Shown here piece by piece: positions 36,442 through 49,300 of a stretch of DNA of 64,000 bases. The position numbers and the translations under genes are program-made. The notes beneath the pieces were generated by a model. It was given only the letters and a program-made list of their open reading frames with translations, searched no databases and was not told where the DNA came from. The first letter of the stretch is position 1. Each line of letters begins with the position of its first letter. Origin of the DNA: Puccinellia tenuiflora (lineage: Eukaryota; Streptophyta; Magnoliopsida; Poales; Poaceae); the NCBI GenBank assembly GCA_012064385.1, contig QRDG01000525.1, positions 518,222 to 582,221 of the forward strand. The letters run 5' to 3'.

Positions 36442-38792
36442 AACCACACACTCCGGTTTAGGCTGATTTTAGCCAAATATCAAGGAGCTCACAACATTTT
36501 TGCCTCCAATCACGTGGCAGGATCTCAATTCTCACATAGTATCCACGATTTCAAATGATTTCTTTAAGTTAGGTGCCAAGTTCCAGGTTGGCGATGGCAC
36601 TATATGGTTATTCATTGGCAGGATTGGGTGATTTGGTGAAATGTTTGATGGTCCTTTCTCATGTCGCTATCCCGCCCATGTATGATTGTTGTGTTGGTCC
36701 TGTCCTATGTATGATTTGAAATTCGGTGGAACGCACACAAAAAAATATATAGATTACTAGAGTTACTATTAGTAATAGGCATGAGTTGGTTTTTGCAATC
36801 TGACAAAAGTTACATTGAGCTAATAATAGTACATATTTTTCGCAGCCGGTTCTGAAATGAATTTATATAACTGAACACCGAGTAGGTTTTAGTGACAAAA
36901 CGGAGTGGGATAATTCTTGGACGTCCATGGTTAGTTTGCTACCGAAATCAACTCGGATCAACCAAGGAAACTGACTACCATGGCCGAGGAAATAAAACTA
37001 ACTACAATATGTAGTTGGTTCAACCAAGGAAAACCGATTGTGAAATATCCAACAACCTCCAACTGTGACATAATTAAGCTATGGCATGCGCTGATTTCAT
37101 CTTCCAGCATGCATCTGGCGTCTCTGGCCGCCTTGGTGGTCGAGCTCCCTCGTCTTCTCTAAGCATGGTTTGATCTTCCACAAATTTTCCGGTGAGGTGT
37201 CACCGTACCAAAGGCAGACACGAAGTGCAGTAGGGAGCAGGACATGGGAGAAGACACAAGCTCCGACATGGTTCTGGGTTCTGCAGTCCCGCCGCTGGAG
37301 CTATGTCGGTGGCGAACCACTCCGTGAGTTAGGTTGATGGAGTGAGCCATCCATGTACTAAAATTATACAGTTCAATTCATATTCGAATAAAGATTTCAA
37401 TGGTATAATCGGAGGAGGCCATGTGATGGGGTGAGCCATCCATGTACTGCCTATGCTGGACCAATTAAGCGCGAAGGACATGACTCATCTGTCCGCACGC
37501 GTATCACGAGGATGCACGTACATGCATCAAACTTCAAACCAGAAGATGTGAGAGGTGGGTACCATTCGTGAAGCTGACGTTAATGACTCATCTGTCCGCA
37601 CGCGTACCACGAGGATGCACGCACATGCATCAAACTTCCAAATAGAGGAGTATGTGTCTGTCCTATATGATGGCGACATTATATTGATTGACGTGTTTAA
37701 ATATTTGGATGGTCCTTTCTCCTGTGGCTGTCCCATGTGTATGATTATTGTGTCGGTGGTCCTGTCCTATGTATGATTTTCAGATTTCGGTGGAACTCGT
37801 ACATCTGAACGCTGAGTCGGTTTTAGCGATGGGATAATTCTTCGACCATGGTTAATTTGCTACCGAAATCGACTCGGATTGTGTGCTATCCGAGTCGGTC
37901 GAGGAAATAAAACCGACTACAGTATGTAGTTGGTTCAGCGAAGCAAAACCGACTGTGAAATATCCAGAACCTCCAACGATGACGTAGTTAAGATCCCTTG
38001 TCTTCTCTAAGCGTGGCTTCATCTTTTCACAAAGTTCTAATGAGGCGCCACCCTAACAAAGGTAGACACGAAGTGCGGTAGCGGAGCAGAGCAGGTGAGC
38101 AGACACGGGTTTCGCATGGTTCTCTCTGCTGCAGTGCCACCGCTCAAGCTATGTTTATTTTGGAAGATGTATCTCGATCTTGCCGCAACGGCGAACCACT
38201 TCGCATGTTGTCTTGGTTGATGTCTTACCTACCCGCGTCGATGATGACTAGATCAAGCGTATGGATGATAATGGTATAATTTCGTTGCTAACAAATTAAA
38301 ATTGTGGCTTCCAAAACTTTATCATTCAATTCATACGATTCTAATGATATAATTTTTTATGCATACAACTTATATATTATCAGTTAAATTGATGATAAAA
38401 GTAACATCATGCAAACGAGACGTAAAGTCTCTCATTTTGTACTGTAAGCGAAGGAAGCCATGTGAGGGAGTGTACCATTCGTGTACTGCCTATGCTGGCC
38501 CAAACTTTTGCACGCCTACCACGAGGATGCACACACATGCATGCATCAAACCAGAAGAAGCGACGGACAGCCAGAAGCTACAACAGTCATGTTGGAGTTG
38601 GACCTGTCTGCCACGCATGCATGTCAAGACAACAAGTGCAGGTCAGCTTCGTACGTTGACACGGTTCAAGTCATTATATTACCGGTACATGTCAGGTTGC
38701 ATGATCGTCCTATCAATTCGAGAAGCTGACGTAAATGTGTGGCAAAAAACCTATCCATAAAATAGAATTGCTTATTTTTTAAACTGCTCATA
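36442..38792. repeat. Non-coding flank with diverged direct repeats (copy 2)
   Basis: This is the duplicate of 13227-15540. It carries a ~41-base segment at about 37105-37145 (CAGCATGCATCTGGCG...) that is absent from copy 1, and it differs around 36955-36995. I see no gene. Confidence 0.6.
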
Positions 38793-39255
38793 AACCGTAA
38801 TGAATTTCGGAAATTATCTAGAGATAGAGAAGTTGCGCATTTTCCATAGCTTTCCATCGGCAAATGACGTCTAAAATACAGTACGAAAACGAACAAATCC
38901 GCGAAAACATTGTATAGTATATTTGAACTTGTTTTCAAACCATGCATAATTTCGGAACCTGACAGAAGACTAAACGTTGCGTAATTTACATATCTATTCA
39001 ACGGCATATTATTTGCATCCATCCAGCGGTTTGAAAATGGCGCCCCAAATACTGTACGAAAACGGACAAAATCATAAAAATTATGTTTAGTACATTTGAA
39101 ATTGTTAAAAAACCGTACAGAATTTGGAAACCGTCCAGAAGAGTAAAAGTTGTGTATTTACCATACGAATCCAATGGTATATCCCACGCGCCATTTGGAT
39201 CAACGGTTTGAAAATTATGGCCGCGAAACCGTCCGCCTAAACGGGAAACCTAGGT
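38793..39255. repeat. Three degenerate ~177-bp tandem repeats (copy 2)
   Basis: Units begin at 38793, 38938 and 39111. The first is about 33 bases shorter than in copy 1 (loss around CATCGGCAAATGACG). Confidence 0.65.
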
Positions 39256-39359
39256 ATTCCGCTAGGAGGTTCACCGGTTATTGCCTAAAAAGTTTAGAAA
39301 GTTGTGCAGAATACTTATTCTGCAAGTGAGTGCAGAATAGCTGGAAGGACATATTCATT

Positions 39360-39705
39360 CTACACCCGGGTGTAGCTACACCCACATGCGTTTCTCACGA
39401 TTTAGGAGCTATCTATCATACCGGAGAGTATGTAAATGTAGTATGAAGTATGTATGACTATTTAGAAAATATAGATACTAGTTTATAGGTAGTATGTATA
39501 ATTTTTGGACATATTCATTTTTTACGTACAAATATGACAGTATATTTAATATAATGCAAACTACATACCCACTTTCAATTTTTTTCACGTAACTTGATAT
39601 GAAGTATCTTAGATATAGTATATAAACATACTCAAACCGATAAAGTATCACATATACTTCCGTATGGTATAATTTAGATATAGGTGTAGCTACACCCGGG
39701 AGTAG
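39360..39705. mobile_element. 346-bp MITE-like element (copy 2)
   Basis: This is the duplicate of 16144-16489. Its left end, CTACACCCGGGTGTAGC, is closer to its own right end than in copy 1, leaving one mismatch in the 23-base terminal repeats. Confidence 0.6.
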
Positions 39706-39723
39706 GAAGCATTTTCTCATAGC

Positions 39724-39727
<4 letters not shown>

Positions 39728-39799
<72 letters not shown>
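39728..39799. repeat. (TA)n microsatellite, long allele
   Basis: About 72 bases of alternating AT, against ~25 in the duplicate at 16515-16539. This is length change since the duplication. Confidence 0.95.
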
Positions 39800-39802
<3 letters not shown>

Positions 39803-41660
39803 TCAAACAAAGAACGAATGCAGTGTTCGATCGAAAACTGGAAACCACACCCCCGCATGCATCACCGTCGGGCGTTCTGGTTTTTCGCCACAAAAAACCT
39901 TCGCACCACACCTCATATTTCTGACCGTCCACCATCACCGAGTCAGGCTTCCATTACGCGATCTGGGAGCTGCCTTTAATTACCGAAATGCCGCCAACAC
40001 CAGTAGCCTCCGCCTCCACCTACCAGCTTCTTGCTATCCACATGTCCAAGGAGCAAGCACATCACCAATGCCACGACGCTCGCTGTAGAGACACCGCAGA
40101 ACACCACCACGACAAACCCACCAAACACAAACAGGGGAGGACGGGGCCAGTCGACTGGCCCTTGGACACCGCAGTACAAAGTAGGATGCACCCGCAAGTC
40201 AACCCACCGAGCCCGAAAACAGGGCTGCCAGACATCTACCAGATCTAGGCCCACCTAGCCCGGATCCGGCGCCCCAACCATTCCATAGCCGCTGGGGTGG
40301 GCTCCCAGGACGGCACCCCCTGAAACCATGCAACCAGCATGTCCCAGCCAACCCAATCCAGGCCCTTTGGGCCTAGATCAATGCTGAGGCCGAACGCGCC
40401 GCCATCAGTGGCTAGCTTCACCAGCAGCCAACCAAGATCCCCTCCCTCCCGGTCCACATCATTATAGGATCCAATGAGGCGCCCTGTCGCCGAGCCGTAC
40501 CACACCGGTTCGCCAGGATCTCCTAGTCTCCGTGGTGCACCACTGCCAGACAACCTAGCCCTGCCTTGAGGACTGCGCTCTGGGTACAACAGGGTTGGTT
40601 GTTGCCTGTACCACCTAGGCTTTGTACGACGCCTCCCGCTAGAGGCTGCTATGGATGGTAGCTAGGGGAGGGAGGGAACGGGAGGAGCGGCCTAGGTTTC
40701 GCTCTTGAGGCGCCCACTGGGGGGCACCAATGAGCTTTGTTTCTAATTAGTGAATTACTATTCCTCCAATTCCCAATGCTCCGGCTCCGACTCTAGAGAA
40801 TACTCAGCATGCTCGTCACAACACATCCCATTCCCACTCCCCACCTCTAGCGTCTCTGCATCAGTGATCACATTCTAATCGTCCTTGAGTACGCGAAGAA
40901 ACCTATGGACTATGGCGTCATCAGTTTCTCATTGTGTTGGCTAGATTCGGTCTCACCTATCAAGTCGATGGCTCCCGTGCGCAAGGCTCCTCTGATTGGT
41001 TCCGTAACAACTTTGCCATTGTCTCGTGGTACAATGCTCCTTCTGGCGCTCCCTATGCTTGCTCTTCAGCAACCGTCGACCTTGGAGATCGTTGAGGAGG
41101 GAAACTGCACAACCTACTCCCCCTGGCGCTCCCTCTGCTTGCTCTTCTGCAGCAACCGTCGTCGGGTTGACTCGGCAAATGTAATCATATGGTGACTTAT
41201 CAGATGTGTGGAGCTAGGCGACTTACGAGTCCTCCGAGTCGAGATTGGTACCCATGATGTATCCAGGTTTGGCCACTCACGGTGGAGGTAAAGACCTAAC
41301 CCTATTTGATTAATATAGATCTTGATAGTCTCAATTAAAGAATTGTGGAATCACTCTTGATGAGTCGAATTCGCTAGTGCTAGAGAACTACAGACTTAGA
41401 TTCCTTGAGAGGACCTGGAGCCGGCCTTCTATACCCGGCGGCAATGTTACAAGCTAACTCCCGGCTTCGTATAGGAGTCAGTGTCCTCCTACTTGAAGTC
41501 TACGAAGTCTTCCACCTTGCTCTACAAGTTGAACCATAGTCTTGTATTTGGACTCTATCTTCGAGTCGTCATGGTCTTGACGCGGCCAGTCAAACCATGT
41601 TTTCGTCGTACATTACCCATCGTGGGTTTATGAGGTACATGTACAAGACTTACACAGGAA
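39800..41660. other. Unassigned flank, duplicate of 16540-18400 (copy 2)
   Basis: It aligns with copy 1 throughout, including the two Gly/Trp-rich minus-strand frames (40589-40245 and 40254-39976) and the repeated GCTCCCT...GCTTGCTCTTC segment near 41045-41155. No intact gene is recognised. Confidence 0.4.
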
Positions 41661-41848
41661 GGCAATAATCGGATCAGAAACCGATCCTACTGATTGCGTA
41701 TAATGGTAGCGTTGGGTAGTGCCCCAAGCGAAGGCGTGGATGTAGTAAGTAGCAGTTTTCTCTCGTTAACAAACTGAGGTTTATCGAACAGTTAGGACTT
41801 TGAAATCAACAACGAGGTGAACCTTGATGATCTCTGGAGCTTAACCGT
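41661..41848 (-). mobile_element. Left part of an older Gypsy-type LTR interrupted by the Copia element
   Basis: It ends GGAGCTTAACCGT. The sequence resumes across the insertion at 52321 with ACCGTCAACGAACGTGG, so 41661-41848 and 52326-53740 were continuous before the insertion. The left limit of this LTR is not resolved. Confidence 0.5.
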
Positions 41849-44129
41849 TGAAAGTGCATGGTTGTCCCCATGTGTGGTTTTGGTAATTAATGACAATCTC
41901 TATGGACTAATGTTTGTATTGAGCTATATTTGTAGGTGTGTCCATAAGCATTGCTTGATCTCCATTTGTTGGTGTCAAGGCTAAGTGAAGAAGATTATGT
42001 GTTGATCAAGGTTAAGTGCAGGTTGATCAACACTCAAGTCCAAGTGAAGATATGCTGAAGAGTGCTTCTCCCATATTGGTGTATGGGGGAGCAACATGTG
42101 AAGCTTCACCAAGCAAAGCGCAATCAAGAAAGGTGGTTCGTCTTCAGGAGATGAAGATCATCATCATCGACCTCAAGTGGATTAATGCGCAAGGAAAAGG
42201 TATGATCTTGATAGGGTTTCTATTTTACCGGTCTCATTATGTTAGTTGAGAGACCGGATTATAGGATAGTTAACCGTACTATCAAGAGGGGCTCTCGACC
42301 GAGTATCTTGATCATATCGTTCGTGGAGAGATCAAACCTTTGCATCCTTGCATCCTTGCAATCATCTTTATTGGTTCTTGTTTGGCTCTTATCGTGGTGT
42401 GGTCTTGGTGCTTGTCGTGCTTGTCATGACAAGTCTAAGTTCACTGAAAACGGTTTTCATATGCATCTTCTATTGCGTTTTCGGTTTTGGAGATTTTGTA
42501 GGTTCGTCCCTATGGAAGGGTTCACTCTTCCATTTATTAGAAAAAGTTTACTTTGCATGGTTTCAATATTTCTACTATTTATAGGGTAGCATTTGTCATC
42601 CTCTTACCAACAAAATTGGATTCACTCGATTCGGACTTCATTTGCAAAATTTATGGGTGTTCTAGTTTATCTGTCTGGATCTAGCCCGGAGATGGTCTGG
42701 AGACTCCGGTACCACCGGAGTCTCCAGCCCAAAGGACTCGGACACTCCGGTCCTGTGTTTTTCGGCACCCTGTGTTCGTTTTGTGGTGCGGTACTGTATT
42801 GGGGTCCGGAGGTACCCTGGAGATAGTCCGGAGTCTCCGGTCTGCCGGAGTCTCCGGCCCAAAGGACCCGGAATCTCCGACCTCAAACTTTTTCCCTGCC
42901 CTTTGCATCTTTGTGGTGCGGTACTGGATAGGGGTCCGGAGCATACCCGGAGTGTGTCCGGAGTCTCCGGCCTGGCCGGAGTCTCTGGCCCTCTGGACCG
43001 GATTCTCCGGTCTACCCCGATGACCCAGCAAGCCCAGAGCTTGGCCGGAATCTCCGGCCCGGGCCACTTACACCGGAATCTCCGGCCTGCGCAGGCTGTA
43101 ACGACTAGTTTTTGGGGGAGGCTATAAATAGCCTCCTTCTTCCCCAAGAGCCTGCTGCTCACTCACTCCCTCTCTCCTCCATTGTTGCACACCTTGTGAG
43201 CTTGATTCCTCTCAATCACTCCAATGATTCTTACCCAAATTTAGGGATTCAAGAGAGGAGATCTAGATCTACAACTCCACCAATCACTTTCTCCTCTTTG
43301 TGAGGGAAACCTTTGGATCTAGATTGTGGGATTCATTTGTTGAGTTCCTCTTTGTTCTTCCTCTTAAAACCATCCATAGCATTAGTTGCTTTGGTTGGAT
43401 TTTGAGAGAAGGATTTGACCACTTAGTGTGTTCTTGCCTCTTGCATTAGTTGCATCAGGTTGTGCTCTCCACAAAGATTCGTGGGATCGAAGTTGAGAAG
43501 CTTGTTACTCTTGGATGCATTGTGTTCCCAAGAGCTTGTGCCTCTTGGGTGCATTGTGTACCCTAGACGGTTGGTGGTGCCGCGAAGACTTCGAGTTGTG
43601 AAGCTTAGGCATGATTTGGGAGCCCCCATTGAGTTGTGAGTGTGTGCCCCAAGAACGGTGTAAAGGGCTCCGGATTCCGCCTTGAAGGATTCCGATAGTG
43701 GAAGGTGAACCAAACCCTTGGGTGCGGTTCATCGGTGAATAGGGTGAGGCCTTTGTGGCATCTTGAGTAGGCCTCTTGTGGTGAGCTCACACCCCTCCAA
43801 CGAGATGTACTCCCTTAACAAGGAGGAACTCGGGAATACATCCTCATCTCTGCGTGCCTCGATTATTTCTATACCCGAGCTTTTTACTTATGCAATTTAC
43901 ATTGTGATAGCCATCGTTCTTGAAGTTAATATCTTGCTATCACCTTGTTGCTTGCCTGGCTTAGCATAAGTTGTTGGTGCACATAGGTGAACCTAGTAAT
44001 TTAGGTTGTTCTCTTGTTAATTTAAACACATAGTTTTATTCCGCAATTATCAAGCCTTTAATTTGAAAAAAATTTAATTTCCTATTCACCCCCCCTCTAG
44101 GCGACATCTCGGCATCGTTTGTTCTTTCA
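41849..44129 (+). mobile_element. 5' LTR of the complete Copia element
   Basis: 2281 bases, preceded by ACCGT and followed by the primer binding site. Over the first ~390 bases I count by eye roughly 18 differences from the 3' LTR and about 12 from the duplicated LTR at 18587. The GGAGTCTCCGG cluster lies at about 42690-43090. Confidence 0.93.
43123..43130 (+). promoter_or_regulatory. TATA box of the 5' LTR
   Basis: TATAAATA in the context GGCTATAAATAGCC, just downstream of the GGAGTCTCCGG cluster, as in the other LTRs. Confidence 0.75.
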
Positions 44130-44131
44130 AT

Positions 44132-44143
44132 TGGTATCAGAGC
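44132..44143 (+). other. Primer binding site of the complete element
   Basis: TGGTATCAGAGC, three bases after the 5' LTR end. Confidence 0.93.
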
Positions 44144-44183
44144 ATCGGTTCTCTTTTTGGGCTTCACCGCCTAGAGAGTAAAG

Positions 44184-46394
44184 ATGTCGTTTAGAGGATT
44201 AGTGCACAATTCCATGTTTATATTCAATGGCACACATTTTAATGTTTGGAAAACTCATATGCTTAGTCACTTACAGGTCTTGGACCCCAATATTGAGCGT
44301 ATCTTAGATATAGGTTTTTCTCCTCCAAAGGATTACGAAAGTATGACTTTAGAGGATGAGAAAAACTTATATCTAGATGCTCTAGCTTCTAATGAGTTTT
44401 GCAAATTTGTGAGTGTTGTAGTTTTTGAGTCAATCATGGCTCTCCGGGACGCTCATGAGCTTTGGACCAAGCTTCAAGATAAATATGGAGTGTCCAACTC
44501 TATTGAGGATGATTGTTCTCCCTCCATCTCCAGCCGTGACGAGTTCTTGTCTTCGTCTACTTCACCAAAATGTGGTAAGCCACAAACTAATGTGATGGTG
44601 AGTAGTGATAGGTTTTGCAATATTGATAGTGAGCTCATTTTTTATGATATTTTATCTCTATCTTGTTGCAATGCCTCATCTTTGGACCTAAACACACATA
44701 GCACTATAAATGTCATACATGCTAGTGTTGATAGTCTGTGCATATCATCTAAAATTGCTTGTATGAATCTAATGATGATATGCTTACTTTATCTTGTTGC
44801 CATGATAAATATGCTTGTGTTCCCTCTAACTCTTGCATGAATAATAATGTAGAGGAAACCCAATTTGCTATGCAACAAGATGTGAACTTGAGTAGTTCAA
44901 AAATTAATTGCTCCTCTTCATCCACCACTCATTGCCTTATGGCTAAATCTTCTGCTAGCGATGATAATGATAATGATAATAATGATTAAAAAGATGATGA
45001 GGAAAATAATGATGCTCTCCTTCATGATAAAGGTCTAATGATTCTTAAGGCTCTTTCAAAAAATAAAAATGCTTGTGATAAACTCTATGAAATCATGAGC
45101 GCCCTTGTTGAGCGTAGGAAAACTATTGAGACTTTGGAAGTTAGCCTTGAAGAAAAGGGTAAGATAGAAAGAGATGATGCTATGGAGAAGGCATCTTTAG
45201 AGGATTCTCTTGAAGAAGAGCAAGAGACTCGTGCTTCTTTTGATGAGAAATTAGAATCTATTGAGGAGTCTCATAATGAAATTATTGCTAAAATCATTAA
45301 AGAACATGACCATGCTCATGCAAAATATGAAGTGTTTAAAATGGAAAATGCTAGATTGAATAATGAGCTTGTCATGTTGTCTACCTCTATTCCTAATGTC
45401 AATGATGCTTCTGCTATTAACTCCATTTCTTGTGAAGCATCTACTTTTAAGGAGAATGTTGAGCTAACGGCTCAACTTGAGTTGCTAACTAGCAAGTATG
45501 GGAAGTTGGAAGAAAGTCATAAAAAGCTATCTAGCTCTAATGATCATCTTCTAGCATCCTATGCTAGTCTAAAGTTAGCTCATGAGGCTATCACTACCAA
45601 GGTAACATCTTGTGATCCTCATGTGTATAATAGCACTACTTAAAAAAAATGCTATATTGCCATGTGCTAGTCCTAGTAGTTCATCCACTCGTAATATTGG
45701 AACATCTTGTGATGAATTACTTTCTTTGCCTTGTTGCTCTAACAATGATGCATCTATCTCCTCTAGTTCTTGTGTTGTCACTAACCATGTAGAGAAAAGA
45801 GGAGAGCTCAAGGCCCAAGCCACTTCTATGGAGAAAGGCTTGGAAAAGTGTCATGAAGGGAAGAGTGCACTTGAAAAAATGTTGAGTGTGCAACAATCCC
45901 CCAATGACAAGAGTGGACTTGGGTTCAACTCCAACAACAAGAACTAGTCCAAGATTGATAAGAAGAAAGGCCAAGTACAAGTCAAGAATCCGGCCAAGAT
46001 CACTTGCTTCAAGTGCAAGATTGAAGGGCACCATGTTCGGGATTGCCCAATGAAGAAGAAGCCTCTTAGTGAGAAGCAACTAGGGAAGCGGTCTCTTGTT
46101 CAATCTTGTGCTCAACCACGAGTTAAACAAAGGCCACCTCCTAAGAAGACTCAAGTCAATGCTACTCAAGTTGAGGAGCCTATTAAGAAGAAAGAGAAGA
46201 GTCGATGTTGCTACATTTGCCGTGGCAAGGGTCACTTTGCTTCTTCATGCACCGTCGGTAACATATCCAACCCCATCTTAATTGATGATGAGTATTCACT
46301 TAGAAAGGATAGAGTTGGCAATGTGTTTGCAAAATTTGTGGGAACTCAAAATGGTGTCAAGAAAAGGATCATTTGGGTTCCAAGCCTATTGTGA
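44184..46394 (+). pseudogene. gag: Copia gag of the complete element, decayed
   Basis: The same start as the other copies (MSFRGLVHN) but full length: N-terminal UBN2-like region, Ser/Cys-rich middle, acidic tract, coiled coil, then two CCHC zinc knuckles (CFKCKIEGHHVRDC from 46005, CYICRGKGHFASSC from 46209) for RNA binding. It is broken in four places: a one-base loss near 44753 (CTAAAATTGC against CTAAAAATTGC), TAA at 44987-44989, a frame change at the A-run near 45641, and TAG at 45945-45947. The first two are absent from copies 1 and 2, so they arose after the macro-duplication. The frame ends at 46394. Confidence 0.88.
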
Positions 46395-49300
46395 CTAACC
46401 TCTTAGGACCCAACTTGGTTGGGGACCAACAAGCTTCAACTTGATCAATAGGTGTTGTTGGAAGACATTGGAGACTTGGCTACTTTTGAAGAATTAAGGG
46501 ATCTTCATGGTTATATTTCCTCAAGCCAAGTCAATTTTCAATATATTGCTCTATCTCATATCCAATGGTTCCTTCTTGCGGTAACTTGTATCTAAATCAT
46601 ATATACATTGAAAGTTGCTTGCTCCCTTGCATGTGTTAGTTTTGTTCCTAGCATGTGTCTGTATGTGATATGCTTCTTTCCTACTTGTCTTGTAATTCAA
46701 GGTTGTGTATGATAGTTGTGTATCATGTATATGTAACTTGTGTGTTGAGCCTTTATTGGATCTTGTGTGGATTTCATTTGGCTCTTTGAGATATTAATGG
46801 ACTATCCCATTTTGGGGGAGTGATGTGCTTAGTGCACCTCACAAACCTAAAAAATGTGTGTACATGAGGCACACCATCTAGTATTGATATTTCAATATTA
46901 TCTAGTTACTATGTGGTATGTCATATTCATGATAAATTCAAATTCTACAATGTCCATTAATTTCTCTAGTTGGTCTTATTTGCGTCTTGTTTAAAATAAA
47001 TGAATTATCACATTATGGGGGAGTAATAAGCTATGTGCATATTACAATCTCATAGAAATGTGAATATTTGAGGTTTTCCACTTAGATTTGATATTGTGAA
47101 TTATCTTACTTTTGTGTGGCATGTTTGCTCGAACAAGTTCCAATTTTCCTTTTGGTTATCTTTTGGCTCTTGTTTGTGTGAGTTTGCTTGGTGTGGTTTT
47201 TCTCTAATATGCATTTCCATATATTATGTGAAAAACCATTTGTTCCATATTAAGCTAACCATGGCCTTGCCGGTTGGTTTGAATAGTTGAAACTACCAAC
47301 AAAATTTATCAAAATATGGTGTTTTATTTCTTATCTTTTGCCATATGCTTGTTTGTTGTGAAGTTGGTCTTGAACATCATTCCTATATACCACCGATGAA
47401 TATCTCAATATACTCCTTGTCCATGACAAGTGATACTAGTAATTGTGATGGATTTTGTAGACCATCTTCACATTGGCTCTTGCGTTGAATTGCCTCATTT
47501 ATTGCCAAAATATTTATTTTGACTCCTGTTGTCTTCCTTGCCTCTTGGATGGTTCCTATTTTTTAATTGGTATAATTTAGTGTTGTAAATAACATATGGA
47601 GAGTAATGATCCCTAGTGTGTGCATTTTGTATTCAAATGCAAATGTCAAGATAATGCATGAATCTTGGGGGAGCTTTTCTTTTATTATTTAGAACCCTAT
47701 CCTATCAATCAATATTGATCCTTTCATTTGGCTTTTAATTTCTCTTATGTGTTTATCGAAGACAAATCTTTTTATTTTGATGCTTTGTGCCATCATGAAA
47801 AGTGTGGAGGGTGTTTGGTTTCTTTGGTGTAACCTTGCTCTCTCTTGGGAGTTTGCTTTCTCCTTCCTCGTTTTGTGTTTTATCTCCTTGAATGAGAAAA
47901 TCCTTTTAGCATGTCTCTTTCTTTTATCTTATATGCTCATTGGCCTTGCCTAGGTACCTTCAATTGGTATTTATTGGAATTTAATATCTCCTCCATAGAT
48001 ATTTGTTTCAATTGATATTTATTATGGGATTTTTGATACCTTATTGCTTTATTTTACTTTACTTGATTCTGGTCAAGTATTATCCTCTTCGTGGTATCTT
48101 TTCTCCTAGTTGGTATTTTTTTAATTGGTGTCTTATCGATCATGTGTTGTTTTGATTCGATTCCTATTGATATCACACTTCATTTGTTGATGTGTTTTGG
48201 AATCAATCATATGTTGATTTGATTTTGTCCTCGATCATGAGTTGACTTGGATTTTGATAAAATTTGGACAACCTTTTTGTGTCATACTTTGGTGTGCCCT
48301 CTTCTTGGTTTACTTGGTGTTTTGGTCCAAATTGTATCTCATTTGGTTCTTGAAAGACTTTGCATGTATATTCTCTAATATGTATATTATATGGCATGTT
48401 TGTCTTTCTAGTTCCAATATATAGGGGATACTCCACCAAATCCTAAATCGGCTAAGATGTGCATGAAATTCAATTTCATATCTATATGCACATATTTATG
48501 TGGAGTATGTCCTATATATTGTAGTTTATCTAACTACTATGGGACCCAATGAGTTTGGGAACCATTTTGTGCTTGAATTTTGTTTTAGGTACAATGGAGA
48601 TGCATTGGATGCTTGCCTCATTCATAAGGAAGGTGTTCTCACCGTGTGATTATTGGAGTCAAGCTTTGATGATAAACAAATTCTCATCTTCTTCATCGTC
48701 AATGTGTTTCGGTAACAAGTATCTATCCCATGCGTACTTTTCTAGTCTCAACCTTGTGTAGGTTGCTTCTTGGCATGAAAGCTTTTATGTGCAATTGTTG
48801 TGGTTTTGGCCTATTTCCTTCACTTGGTATATCTTTGTGATATTTGTGATGAAATTGCAAAAACCTTTTTTTTCTTCAATTGGTATTATTTCTTTGTGAT
48901 ACTTGTTGCCTATCTCAAAGCATCTTCACTATCTCTTGTTCCCTTAGTGATATGTGTGATGTCTTTGATATTTTTGAAGTTCATTTATATACAATGAGAT
49001 AAATTTGTGCTATGTGCTATGCTTTTATGCAATAATCTGTTTTGTATATTCATGACTTCCCTTTTGGATACCGTGGTCTCTCCTTCTTCGACCATTTCAT
49101 ATGTGCAAGTTTCTTGGTGGATGTATATCATCAATGATTTGTCTACTTAGAAATCTATACATGTGAGAGAGGTCACCTTTTAGTTGGTATCCTATTTCTT
49201 TCGATACACCTTGTTTTTCATCTATAATTCTTTGGTGGCCCCAAATTTGTCTCGTGAGTGTTTGTGTCTTTTCTATTTGCATCTTTGCGCACTCACACTT

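Noticed and set aside
47096..47953. Short hydrophobic ORFs in the Copia 3' region as membrane (envelope-like) proteins.
   Set aside because: T-rich DNA gives Phe/Leu/Ser-rich frames by chance; they are short, unconnected and lack signal or domain structure.
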